Counted from the first letter of the stretch, positions 22,001-33,797 are shown. The stretch: DNA of 64,000 bases from Symsagittifera roscoffensis (GCF_963678635.1 NC_087068.1:3098001-3162000); one strand, 5' to 3'. Made by a program: numbers and translations. Notes: a model not told the origin generated them from the letters alone.

Positions 22001-23099
22001 CTTGCGACATTTTTGGCAAAAAAAGATGCGTTGGCTTGATGTGGAAAAAAAAATGGGCAAACTTTCATATTGGTTCTAGCTACACCAGTAACCAGAAAGG
22101 CCATTGGTTTATCTTACACATAGTGTGCTGCTAAATTTTTGGGCAATATAACCTCAGGACTTTTTGGATGCCATCAATCTTGGGCTTCTATGCTGGGGGA
22201 AAATGGGATTTGTTGCCAGCAAGAAACGAACGTGAGCTAGACACTCTGATCAAATCTCTCGAGTTCAACGAACACAGAGGTTTCCTCATAAGCACAACCC
22301 GATGCCATATAAATGCATACCGTGGTAGATATGCCGTCGATGATAACTACCGAGAAGTATTTAGACATAATACGGCCGAGTCCGCCCAGGATTTTTTTTG
22401 AAATGGATTGAACAACTTGAACTATTTATACTGTTTGTTGACATGACTGTTTTCTTACGACTGTTTGTTGTTATTTGATCTCTTTAAACTAACCGTTGTT
22501 TGCCGTATTCTTTTTACTGTATGCAGTATGTGTTATGGTTTGAAATATATGCCGGCCCGTCAAAATGCTTATAATGAGTAAACTATCTATTTGGTGTAAT
22601 TTGCTCATAGAAAGTAAATTATCTATTAAGAAAAACTAATTTGAGCAAATCCGTTTCAGATAAAAAGATTAACAAAACTTGAACAACTATAGCTAAAAAA
22701 ATGGTTAATTCCAAAAACTAAAATATGTTCCCAAAAATTTTGCCTTATCAAACTATATTTGAAAACACCGGATGAATTTAAAAGCGAGTTTACTTCATAA
22801 GTTTGTTCAGCTTGTTCCTTTTGCAGGAATTGAGATTGATGACAGGAATTGGGATCGAAGCTTGGTTAAAGGAATCGGGATCGAAATTGGGTTACAGGAA
22901 ATGGGATCGAAATTGGGTTACAGAAATTGTGATCGAAATCGGGTTACAGGAATTGGGATCGAAGTTGGTGACGAAGTTCGTCAGATCGAATCGAGACTGG
23001 TAGACGTCATGTATTGTTGGTGAACCGTTGTTGGTGAACACGTGTAATAAATAAAAGATATAAATTAAAACGTTACCACATATAAACAAATATGTAAAT

Positions 23100-23462
23100 G
23101 CAATCCGCAAACAAAATGCGGATTCCACTTTTACTTTGCGGATTCCACTTACAATTTGCGGATTCCAACAACAGTTGCGGATTCCGCAACAGCTCAATTT
23201 AACGATACAAATGTTTTATCATTTATTTGTGGACTCCACAAACTGTTCTGGATTCCACAAATACTGTTGGGGATTCCACAAATTTGCATATTCTTGGAGC
23301 GATTTTGAGCTGTACAATGATTTAGGTATCTGTTTGTGGAATCCAAAACAGCATAGAAGATCAAAGAAAAGTAGCAATGTTGCAAATTCCGCGACAAAAC
23401 TAAATTTGGCCTGTTGCGGATTCCGCTTACAATGCAGAGAATGCACAGTTTGGCCTCGTAAT
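23100..23462 (+). repeat. Dispersed GCGGATTCC repeat, copy 2
   Basis: Blocks of GCGGATTCCACTT alternate with GTGGACTCC and TGGGGATTCCAC; the end CACAGTTTGGCCTCGTAATG is shared with copy 1 at 279-298. It starts about 30 bp after the last unit of the 1.65 kb array. No coding frame was recognised; overlapping frames on both strands are side effects of the repeat. Confidence 0.75.
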
Positions 23463-26322
23463 GAAAAAAAAACAGTGAGAAAGAAGAATTTTTTCGGAAA
23501 ATCTCCTACCGAGCTTATGGTTTTTGCTGAGAATCCTGTGACCAAAATTTTATGTTCCCAGACTTTGCAGACCACAGAGTTGTGTCCATAATCAGTGCGA
23601 TTCTTGAAAAAAAAAATACGCGAAATGTGCTACCGAGGAAGACTTAACCACGGCCGTACAATTTTAGCAACAGCTGGAGTGTTTTTATTACAGGTTTCAG
23701 ATGTTCGTATCATTATTAAATGTAAATCAGTGTTTGCTTGCTGTTTGATCTGTTTTTTCCCTTAGAAGCAGAGGAAGTAATTTGTGTTTCTTTAACACAT
23801 TTTTTTGCTATTCAAGAAACTTTTTTTGAATTTTTTTCCTCAATTTTTGAATTGAAGGTATCTTTTTGTCGTATGATATGTAATGGACGTAGTATGTAAG
23901 TTTTATCATCATTTCTTTGATATTTGTTTGAAATACCAAACTTAGCTTCCACGTCAATAAGGATTTCAGTGCAACTCTTTTGTTTTTGGAAAAATAGTCA
24001 CCATAATTGATGTATTGTTGTTTTGAAGGATCATGAAGATCATGAAGAAAAAAATTTCTATCGCCTTGAAAAATCTAAGGATCTTGAATTTCAATGAATC
24101 ATTTGTAATCAGAAAAAAAATTTTAATTCAAAAAAAATTGATTGTAGTCTTTTCAATCGCTCCAAAACGATCGCTCCAAAATTGATCGCTCAAAAACTTT
24201 TCTGATAAATTAGATTAATTTTTGGGAAAAGCTTTTAGCCGTTATAAATGATAATTTATAACCATTTTAAACATTTTTTTGAAAAAAAAAACTTAAAAAA
24301 TTACGAGGGGTTTTTGCGTTATCTTCATTAGTTAGCTGAAAAAATCACAGAAAAATTATGTTTGCAATAAGAAACGCAAAATTGACCCCATAGAATGCCA
24401 AGATAACAAAAAACATGACTCACTGAAACCATGTTTATTTTTTAATGAAAAACAAATCAGGCACAGAGTTGTTGAAATTATTTTTAAAAATTTAAATAAG
24501 AACTGTAAAAACTTGACAAATTTTTCTTCTTTGTAAAACTAACGGCTATATAAAATGAATCAAAACTTATGATCACAAAAATTCAGGCTCTGACAATGCA
24601 TTCGAAAACAATTTTCGATAAAAACTATTTACCAGCCCCAAATTTACCATCCTCTCGCCGTAGGTGCGGTAAGCGCAGTAACAAAAATTCATTGAGAATT
24701 TGTACATCAGTCATGATCTCAATGCTTCATTTTTGCCCATATAGCTGGTTCATCAAACTACGTCTTTTCTAACCTTTGGACTGTCGAAAGAATATATCCG
24801 TCAATTTTTCAAAAAACTTTTTTTTCAATAAGTTTCGATTTAACAAACAATGCATTAAATGGGAGGTCCTATGTTGCATGGAAAAAAATGAAGTGAATCT
24901 GATCATGAATTTTGAAAAAGAAAAAATGAACAGAATCATAAGAAAACTGTACAAAGAAAAATTTGAAACAAGATGACAATTTTCTAACTAAAGATAATTG
25001 AAAATATTGAAAACAAGATGACAAGATAAATCAAAGTCTGTTATGAGAAAACAACGCTCAAGTTTGGATTTTACTGGAAAACATTTGCACATGCCTAATC
25101 AGTTGTTGCCACCAATATTGAATAAAAGGTATTTTAATCGTTTATAATCGACTGTAATGGAATCTAAGGGTATGAAGGATAGTAACCTTATGGTATTTTA
25201 ATCCAAAAAACATTGATTGAAATGGATCATAAAATTACCGCTTTTCAGCCTTAAAAATCGTTATAACCAAATACATTCAAAAAAGTTACATGTTAATTTT
25301 TTTTCCGCTCAAATTAGTCAGAGCAATGCAAACCTTGAGCGTTGCTTTCTTAAAACAGAGACTGCAGTAAATTTTACAAATAAAAATTTCAATTCAATTA
25401 TAGTACAATTGAATCAAAAACTTCTAAAATCAGTCTACAAAACGACAGCAGCATAGAAAAAGAAAGATAAATTCTCTAAAACTTTAGAGATAGACCATAA
25501 ATATTCAATTTATTTGATTATGTTTACAAATTGAAATTTAATTTCCAGATAATAGATATTGATCGGAGAAACTACGTTGTAGGATATAAAGAGCAACTGA
25601 TTTTTTAGTTTTTTTTAAATTTTACTCCCAGTGTTATGTGCTTTTTCTGCATGACGAGTCGGCAATATGATCCATGTCTACATATCGAAGAAAACCTGTA
25701 TTTCCCACAGTTTGTTTTTGCTATCCTGTGTGAAAGTTTTTTGTTCTATATTCACTCACGTAATTTAAAAACAATGGCTTCGTTTGTATAATTTCACACT
25801 TAAGTAATACAAAAACATAACTTCAAAATTCACACATCCAAAAAGTAATGCTAAAATTAGTAAGATTTTTTCAAATAATGACGTAAAACTCTAATATTTG
25901 CTATGCTATATGCTATAAATCTCAACCTCTTTTTAGCGAGTGTTTTGTTCTAGATTCAGCCACGTAATTTAATAGCAATGGCTTCGTTTGTATAACTTCA
26001 CACTAAAGTAATACAAAAATATAACTACAAAAAGCACACGTTCAAAAATTAATGCTCAAATTAGCTAGATTTCCTCAAATATTGACGTAAGTTATGACAT
26101 GTCTACTTTACAGTATGTTACGATGACATTATGATGAAAAAACGGTAAACCATGTTTTTAGCTATGTGATAATCATGAGACCAGTTTTTACCCAGCAACT
26201 GTGAAAAATTAGATCTCCAAATAACGTGCTCGGTTTATCTGTTTAATCATATTATATATTTACTTCTGTTGTCTTAACATACCTTTCACATTGAAAAAAC
26301 AAAACGTATCTCGACGTCCAAA
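23463..26322. other. AT-rich DNA without a gene; short repeats
   Basis: No recognisable coding sequence. 24,535-24,655 is an inverted copy of the repeat at 5,750-5,900. A two-copy tandem repeat of about 205 bp (25,736-26,100) lies just upstream of the NERD gene start. A TATATTTA at about 26,253 is a possible promoter element for that gene, but this is weak. Confidence 0.5.
25736..26100 (+). repeat. Two-copy tandem repeat of about 205 bp upstream of the NERD gene
   Basis: Shared blocks in order are TTTTGTTCTA, CACGTAATTTAA, CAATGGCTTCGTTTGTATAA, GTAATACAAAAA and CAAATAxTGACGTAA; unit 1 begins near 25,736 and unit 2 near 25,941. The copies are diverged but colinear. The repeat ends about 220 bp before the predicted start codon. 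Confidence 0.8.
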
Positions 26323-27748
26323 ATGGCAGAAAATTCAGCTGGTGATTTCTATCGAGAACTTGATAACTTTAGATTACATATGCCGGGAAGACATATTGTT
26401 CCATTTGCTGATAATGAAAGTCTACTTAAGATGCTTCGCTGCCAGTACCCAAACTGGGAAACAAACGGAAAAGTATCGTCAGTTCCCGTAGCTAGAGTTC
26501 CTAGGCTGTTCCTACAAAACACGCAGATGTCCAAAAAGCTGCAGAATGATCTAAAACCTTTGCAGACAGGAGAGGTGGGCGAAATTAAAATTTACAGACT
26601 GCTTTTAGAAGCTGCAGATCCTGATCAGAAAGGTATGATGGTTTTCCCGAATGTGAATCCACGAGAAATTTTCAAGAGTGAAAGTGCGCACGTTGAAATT
26701 GACATTGTTGTCGCTCATCCGGCCAAAGGCTTCTTTGTGTTTAATATAAAGAATCAGGGAGGGAAAGGATCGTCGCCAGAGAAAATACAAAAAGACATTA
26801 AGCGTCACGGCCAGTTCGTTCGAAGTTTGATGCAATATGGCCATGCAAAATTGGTACATTCCATTCCGATACACTCTGTGATTTGCTGGCTGCATGATGA
26901 CAACAAAAAAAAGTTTGATTCAATCAGGAATCCAGAAGGTCATAATTTCATTTTTAGTAGAAGTGAACTAAATCCAGATACATTTGCATCAGAGTGGTTT
27001 CGAATTTTAAAGTGGTTTCGAGAAGAACTTCCAGATTTAAACACAGAAGAAAAGACTTATTTCGAGATAACAGTTGCGCGGTTAGTAACTCTGAACTCTC
27101 TCGAAACTTCTGCTGCTCTAATCCATGATCAATTGGTAACCAACTACATGCAGGCTACCAACAAGAACAAAGGCCAGTTTAATGACCCTAGATTTGACCC
27201 TGATGCAAAACCACTTCTCGAAATTGCCTCTAGGTTGAAAAGAAGGCAAAGTGAAAACAATTCTGCTGGCTTGCTGGGTAAATACTCAAAAGATGAAACC
27301 ATGAGAATTCAAACAGAATCAAATAAAAACGTTGACAATGAGAAAACAAAAAGTGATTATTCGACTTCCGACAGCAACCGTGTTGCCAAACTGGAGTTAA
27401 AAAAGAATCATGGAGATGAAGTCAAGCGCGAAAGAGGAGAACGTTTCATAATTTGGACAGAAGAACAGCTGAATATAATTGCGAAAGTGGTTGATCATCT
27501 ACGAAACCCGACGGAAAAAGGATACTTGAGGTTAATTGTGAGAGGCTGCAAAGGATCAGGCAAAACGATGCTGCTGGTTTTTTTAGCCAGAATTGCCAAG
27601 CAGATTTTTGCCTCAATTTCCGGGGATAGTTCTAATCGGAATGATGTGTGTGCATTGAGCGGCAGACTTGAACATGCTGTGCTGACAGAAATGTTGAAGC
27701 AACTTCTCAACCAACATGGCGTTCCAGTTTACGACCCATCAGTATCAG
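26323..27748 (+). CDS. NERD-domain / P-loop helicase-like protein, exon 1
   Basis: ATG at 26,323 in good context (AAAATGG). Residues about 80-195 form a NERD-like domain: GEVGEIKIYRLL (83-94), VEIDIVV (124-130) and FFVFNIKNQGG (137-147); the usual acidic residue before x-Lys is Asn141, so nuclease activity is doubtful. Residues 378-386 (WTEEQLNII) resemble an SF1 Q-motif region, and GCKGSGKT (408-415) is a complete Walker A. The exon ends at TATCAG|GTGTGC, one base into a codon. The combination NERD plus SF1 helicase is known from bacterial proteins; in an animal it is less familiar. The protein probably binds and hydrolyses ATP on nucleic acid; its role is unknown. Confidence 0.75.
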
Positions 27749-27849
27749 GTGTGCTTTAAACAACATTACGGGACCATACTGTGCATTGTATAGGCGCATA
27801 TTTTGGTGTCTGTAGATCACTGGAATCTGGTGAAGAGTTTTTAAAGATG

Positions 27850-28250
27850 ATCTAGGGAGTAAGTGGATTCCAGGAGTTTCCGTGAAATTCGCGCACAATT
27901 ATCTCTAAATAAAAGCAATGTCACACGAGATTTATCACAAATTACGCAGCGAGCAAAAATAACCAATTGTTCAGTATTCCGCAAATTGAAAGCTAATTTC
28001 GCAGACATAAGTGTGTTCTGCAAAGTTTGTAAGATCGCAAAAGTAACCGATTCTGCAAATTTAAGTGGGTAACAGGACATCGTATTGGTACTATACAAAC
28101 ATGATTCCACAAATTTTTTCGTACTCCGCCATTGTTTTTTTGCTGACTCCGCAACTTCAGCGGTTTTTGGAGCAATTTTGAGTGATAAATTGTTTTAACC
28201 TGTTGATGGCCTCCGTCACACCCCACAAAATACACAGTTTGACCTCATAA
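27850..28250 (+). repeat. Dispersed GCGGATTCC repeat, copy 3 (diverged), in NERD-gene intron 1
   Basis: The stretch shares with copy 2 the blocks GATTCCACAAATTT, TTGGAGCAATTTTGAG and the ending CACAGTTTGACCTCATAATG, and has many TTCCGCAA and TCTGCAAA derivatives. It is older or more diverged than copies 1 and 2. Confidence 0.6.
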
Positions 28251-29781
28251 TGAAGCTGAAAATTTGTCTTGGACAACAAACGTTTGAAGCTTTGCTTACT
28301 TGTATAATTTTCTCATACAATCATTTTTAAGAAGCATCTAATGAAACACAATTAAGATGCAACGAAAGAAAGCTACAAAATGTTGGTTTCTTCAAACAAA
28401 GTAAGCTAGAGAAAATTAATCGAAATATTGGATCACAACGTCAATCAGTTGTACCAAAAACCACATTACCTAACTTTTTAAATCAACTTAAATCAAAACT
28501 TCAGCATGCCATTTTTACAAAAATCTTCAATAATCAGAATGTATCAGCTTTTTTGCTCGTGCTCACGCGCAATGAGGTTCCATAAATTATAATCAATTAT
28601 AATAAATTTTAATGGTCGATTTCCTTATAATTCTAATAAAATCAATTCAAAAGTATAAATAACCGACGCACTGTTATGTAAAAACTCTAAATTTCATTTT
28701 TGCGAAGAAATAACCTGTAGTTTTCAAAATGTTTCCATGTTCATTTCAAATTTGAACGTAATTGTTAACTGATTCTTACCTTTAACTTAGGAGAAAAGAT
28801 TCGCTGTCTGCTTGTCTTGTTTGCCATTTTTTTCATTGTTTTTGAATTACTAACCACAACCTTACTCCGACCATTTTCTCTTTGATCCTTTACTACAAAC
28901 CCTCACCCCACCAAACAACCCCATATTTACCACAAGACACGAAAGTACGCCCTCTACCCGTAATTAAACCCCTAAACTTACAGGGTTGTTACTTTTGGCG
29001 GGGAGCGTAATAGGTTGGGTAGCTTAGTGGGAGGGTGACTGTTAAAAAGGTGTCTGAGGGAATGAGGTTAAGTTGGGGTTTGGGGGCTTTTGGTTGTTAG
29101 GCGTTGTGGAAAGCAAGTGGGGATAAGTGTGGGGGGACTGGGCAAGCATGAGGCGTTCAATTTGGTTGTTAAAAATACGAAATTGCTGTTAGACGTTTAT
29201 GGTACCTTAATTCACAAAATTAGGCAAATTTGAAAAAAATGAGTAGGGTGTGAGTAACGCGGAAAAGGATTTATATGTAGCGGGTTTTGGCAATTAATCG
29301 GAAATTTTTATTGATTTTAAAGGATTTCAATTGATTTTCTACTTAAAAGTATTGGACCAAAGTGAGTTATAATCAAATGGATGATCCCAAACTATTACTA
29401 TCCTCTACCGTTAGTAGACTTTTAGAGTTCGAAATAACCATGAAAACTAAATTTCAGATCTGCATTTAAATCTGAGATAAACCATTCTCAAAAAACCATG
29501 CAATTCGAGCCAAAAATTAGGTTAACATTTTTCTTTTTTAAGCAATTTTACTCTGATCCATTGGTGGTAGAAACTTCCAAATAGCGACAAAAACAGTATT
29601 TTCTAACATTTTATACACTTTTAAAAATTAAGAAGGACCTAAATTGCGAAAAAAATGCATCGGAATTGAAGAAATTTTCACATCTGAAATAACTAACAAA
29701 TGAAAAATATCAGATAACACAATTTAAAAAACCTTAATTCAAACAGTTCACTCAGTAATGTCTGTTTAACAATGCTTTCAG
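28251..29781. other. Intron 1 continued; C-rich then G-rich strand-asymmetric block
   Basis: No gene seen. Around 28,870-28,985 the plus strand is C-rich and almost free of G, with AC-runs. From 28,986 to 29,155 it switches to G-rich and almost free of C, with runs of G4-G5. The rest is ordinary AT-rich DNA. Confidence 0.5.
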
Positions 29782-29948
29782 CAGCCCCTATCTGTGACAA
29801 TGTTGGGCAGCAGACGCCAAGAAAACTTGTTTCCAAGTCTTATGCGGGCCTTCGTGGGTTTCTGCGGAACACAAAGTTAGTACTATGTGACGAGGATATC
29901 GGATCAACTAAAGAGTATAGCTACAAATATGGAATTTACATAAGCAAC
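29782..29948 (+). CDS. NERD-helicase gene, exon 2 (Walker B)
   Basis: A CTTTCAG acceptor precedes the exon and the phase fits exon 1 exactly (one base plus two). The frame gives APICDNVGQQTPRKL, SYAGLRGFLRNTKL and then LVLCDEDIG, a Walker B-like hydrophobic run followed by Asp-Glu. The suggested end is AAC|GTTAAG at 29,948, which leaves phase 0; an earlier donor is possible. The spacing from Walker A through a variable part to Walker B suits superfamily 1. Confidence 0.55.
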
Positions 29949-31973
29949 GTTAAGCTACTAATTTTACAGTTTTGAAAATCTAATTTACTCATATTAGCTT
30001 GATGGAAATAATTTTTATTTACAGCTTTGAAGCACTCTTTCTATAGTGAGATTTCGAAAACCGTGAAATTTTCTTTAGAAAATCCGTCTTTTCAAAAAAA
30101 ACTGCTGTGTCGAATTGTAGAATTTTATTTGCTGGTCCAATAAAGCCTATGGGCTTGGAGCATTTTTTTTGTATTTTTTTAAAAAACCTCAAAAACCAAT
30201 TTGCTTAATAATTGTTTGTTTTTTTTTTTGTCCCAGATTCGGGTTCTAATACGGCTATTATGTCAATGAACTAGATTTTTTTAGACAGATAGATTTAAAA
30301 AAAAATGATAGTAAAATATTTTTCAAGCTGTCCTTTGAACAATCGTTTTTCCGCTTTTTTCGATTCAATTATTGCAAAGAGGTAGAACTTTTCCATGATT
30401 TTTGCTTAAAATTTAATTGAACCATTTATGAAAAAACGGTTTGAAAAATTTCTATAGGTTTCATATTTCAAAATTGTGTTCGATTTTATGTCTTGACTTT
30501 GTGTTTGACCTGGTGATTCGAGAGACTCGATATTAAGTTTCGATTTTGAGTTTGACTGTAAAGTTTAGTAACTGTCCTGAGAGTAAATTCTTTAAGGGCG
30601 ATCTGAAACATTTTCTTCTATTGTTAAACTTTTCGCAGTTCTGAAATTCCATTTTCTGTCGCCAGTGGTTCTTTTGATCAGAAACTTTTGTTCCGACCAT
30701 TGAAAATAGGGTGGAAGTTTGCAGCCGGGTGATTTTTATTTTTTTTTCACGAAAAATTGAGTACAACTTAAAAACTTCGAGTAATGACACACACCGTTAT
30801 TTCTACGATGATATTCGTCCGCCAATTTTGAAAGTAAGGAAAAGAGACTGTTTAGATCTAGATTCCCAGATCGAATCCTAACATGATTAAGATGATATTT
30901 AAATGAAATAAGCAGAACGACATCTATTTAAAAACCAGCTTGAAAAAACAAAGAAAAAACACAGAAAAATGCTATGATCGACTCTAGGTTAAGAAAGACT
31001 TGATTCTAGGTTAAAAAGACGGTTAATTTGCTCTAAACCAATTTGAAAAATTACAATTACCACTTTTTCAAAACGGAAAAAGATTTAAATGGAGTTTGAA
31101 CTCAATCTTTATGCAATTAACTATGTATAAACCCATAGAATGTAAGAAATTAGGATTTTCTATCGAAACGTCTTGATTCGATTTTTTTTATTGTAGAAAA
31201 GATTAAGTTTTTGTGTGACTGTCTCCAAATATCCGGGCGTTGTTTATAAAAAAAAATATAGATACAGAACTATAAAAAAGTTTCCTAGAATTTTGCCGCT
31301 CTTCACCTTGCTTGTTGAAATTGACGGCTTTCATTGAAAATCAAGTGTAAATAAATAATCAAGTGAAACAAAAACCTACACGAACTTTTCTTAGAGATTT
31401 TAAAAGATTCGTCAACTAAAGTTTTTCGCGTCAAGTGAATCTATCAGAGATTGACAATATGCTTGAAACTGATTCGTTTTGTCTCTGTTCAATTGTCAAT
31501 CTTTAATCTATTGACTCAATTTATTGATTGAGCATGACTATAAAGCCTTTTGTCGACTATTGATTTTTTGTCCAACTGGGACATTTATTTGGCCTAGAAT
31601 GGTCAAAACATAAAACACAAAGTCTCGACTTCATTTGTGAACATTTATCATATCTCACTAAATTGTCGTGATTAACCAATTTTTCACCACCAGCTTGTGC
31701 CGGGCCAATTTTTATTTGTACAATAGCCTCTCAGCCTAGGCAATCATTTTTGGCTCACATTTTCCTATACTTATTCTATTTTTTCTACGAGATACGAGTT
31801 TTTTGCGAGATTTCTAAAAGTTTTATTTTTTTGTCACTGTTTGCAAAGAACTATTCTTTTATACTCGATAGGTTTTTATGCAAAGTTTGATTTTTTGCCC
31901 TGACCTCGTGTTCAACTGTACCAAAAAAATAGGTCTTAGAAAAAAATAGATTTAACTTATTGTATAAAGTAGG
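29949..31973. other. Intron 2, AT-rich, no gene seen
   Basis: Long A/T runs and no open frame with coding character. It ends at the hAT-type MITE. Confidence 0.5.
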
Positions 31974-32410
31974 CAGGGGTGGATCTAGGATTTTCTCGAG
32001 GGAGGGATTTTCGAAAAATTTTCCGAAAATGTTGTCGACCTTTTTTTTCACATGAACTAAAGTGGTTTTCTGAGCTCTTCTGAATCACTCTGAGACCTCA
32101 TTTTGACCAAATTTTCTGCGCCGCAGGCAACAGGCAATTTTTTGAAAAAAATGCCGAAAAAAGCGTTTTTAGGCAGTTTTGGAAAATTTTGGCCAAAAAA
32201 TCGCGTTTTTTCGGCGTGCGCTCCCCCCTCAAAATTAGAATACTTTGGCTCCGAAGGCGCTTTTAGAAAAAATTTATGGTCAGTCAGCTGAAAAGGGTCA
32301 AAATAGTACAAAGAGGGGGACCCTTTGGGTCGGCATGGCATGGGTCGAATTCGAATCCCTGAGGGGAGAGGGGCGTCAGCCCAACCCCCCGCCCCCTAAA
32401 TCCGCCCCTG
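31974..32410 (+). mobile_element. hAT-type non-autonomous element (MITE) with 8-bp target duplication
   Basis: The 437-bp element begins CAGGGGTGGATCTAGG and ends with the complement of CAGGGGCGGATTTAGG, giving 16-bp terminal inverted repeats with two mismatches. It is flanked by AAAGTAGG on both sides (31,966-31,973 and 32,411-32,418), a perfect 8-bp target duplication as made by hAT transposases. Short open frames inside have no transposase motif. It sits in intron 2 of the NERD-helicase gene. A truncated relative lies at 52,245-52,528. Confidence 0.9.
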
Positions 32411-32512
32411 AAAGTAGGTATAAAAACACACGTTCTTCGCGCCAATTGGATTTTTAAAACTATAAAATAACCTGTTTCTTTTTCAACTGGAAAATTTTAC
32501 CCATATTTGTAG

Positions 32513-33020
32513 CAAGGACACTTTGACACTTGTGGAGAGTCTGTACTTAAAAGATCAATTTTCATCCACTCAGAAGCGGCACGTTGTTCTATTCGTATCT
32601 GGTCCAAAAGCATTCAATTCATTTGATGTTCTAATTTTTCCAATGTTCTTACCCTATCAGCATCTTTAAGGTCCACTTATGAAATTTCATGTTTCGCAAA
32701 TAATTGGCGGAAGCGTGCCCTCGAATTAAATCTTTTGCAAGATTTAGAGATAAAACCAGGGCATAACTTATATGGTGAAAAACCAGAAATTTTTATTGTG
32801 TCTCAAGAAAACAGTAGCTATTCTGATGTTGGTACAGCTTTCGTTGAGCAATGCGCGTATACTATAGAAGAATATATCTACAAGTCAGTTGATTCCAATA
32901 TTTTACCAGTAGTGATAGATATCCCAAAAGAGTCATTAGATCTGTTGGAAGCTATCCTCTTTTCAAAAAACTTTTGTACCCAAAGAGCTTTTCTTGCTTC
33001 TAGTGCTACACACTTCGCGG
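32513..33020 (+). pseudogene. NERD-helicase gene, exon 3, with in-frame TGA
   Basis: A TTTGTAG acceptor at 32,511-32,512 and phase 0 agree with exon 2. The frame contains VLTLSASLRSTYEIS (the SF1 motif with L-S-x-S-x-R-S-x-x-E-I), a GHNLYGEKPEIFIV block typical of the following strand, and an acidic helix. A TGA at 32,624-32,626 interrupts it just before VLTLSASLRST. The TGA could be removed by a 66-nt intron (32,595-32,660, GTATCT to TATCAG), which keeps the frame, or it is a nonsense mutation. The exon may end at CGG|GTTGAC (33,020). Confidence 0.5.
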
Positions 33021-33797
33021 GTTGACCTCCATATTCAAACTATACTTTTCCACATGCTAAGTCTATTATACAAGTTTTAATATTTTTGGTAAATTAATGT
33101 CGTCGAATTATCAAAAAATTTTAAAGTTGTTTGACATAAAAGTAGTTGTATCGCCATGTATAATAAGGAAAAATGTTTATTGCATAAAAAAGCGCTTAAT
33201 GTTTGTCTAACATTTTGTTTGTTGGTGATAACAATAATGTTTTAAGGTAGCTGCGAAACTGGCCAAAAAATGTATCTTTTTAATCAACCGCAAAACAACT
33301 TTTGTACTCAAAAAATGTTTTTCAAAAAACTTTTTGTTGCATGCAAAAATTATCTTTTGTGTGCATAATGTGGTCATGGATACACAAAAGTTAGATTTTT
33401 TTTCGCTGAAAAATTTTCAAGAACTTTCAGAACGCCTATTTTTTGTTTGGACTTTTTTTGTATGTCTCAAGCAATGCCTGATTAATTAAAAATTCAAAGT
33501 TTGAAAGCTTTCATCAAAAATTAAAAATTTATACTCTCGCTACATCATTTGTATAAGAGAAGTCTAAGACAGTTCATGAAGTTTCCCATAAATTGTTATT
33601 GCAAGAGCGTCAAACCTGAGGCTTTGATTGAACCAAGATGTTTTTCACTTGTATATGTTTACGAACACAACCCAAAAATTTTGACAATATCTTAAAAACA
33701 AAAAAATTCTAGATATACAATTTCCGCTTTTGAAAAATAACAAAGCGATGACTCTAATGCATTTTTGTAAATTTATGGAATTGCGTGAAAAATATGA

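Larger units (their letters stand above)
13252..23070 (+). repeat. Six-copy tandem array, unit about 1.5-1.7 kb
   Basis: Units start at AGGAAGATATTTTG-like sequence and end with AATAAATAAAAG plus an AT-rich tail: copy 1 13,252-14,856; copy 2 14,857-16,544; copy 3 16,545-18,039; copy 4 18,040-19,697; copy 5 19,698-21,354; copy 6 21,355-23,070. In order, each unit holds the C-terminal coding block, a region with three ACCGTATTC motifs, a block coding for RAFAGTSS...ELADEDF, a block coding for LDTLIKSLKF and INACRGRYAVED, an AT-rich part and a 26-bp minisatellite before an AATAAA. Copy 1 lacks about 140 bp near 14,055; copy 3 lacks the C-terminal block. Copies 4 and 5 are almost identical. Confidence 0.9.

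Noticed and set aside
1-23462. Copies 1 and 2 of the GCGGATTCC repeat as LTRs of one 23-kb element
   Set aside because: Same orientation and shared ending fit, but a third copy exists, the copies differ much internally, and the DNA between holds unrelated older elements.
32624-32626. Selenocysteine reading of the TGA in the NERD gene exon 3
   Set aside because: No SECIS-like structure was recognised and no known relative of the helicase uses selenocysteine; nonsense mutation or a short intron is simpler.
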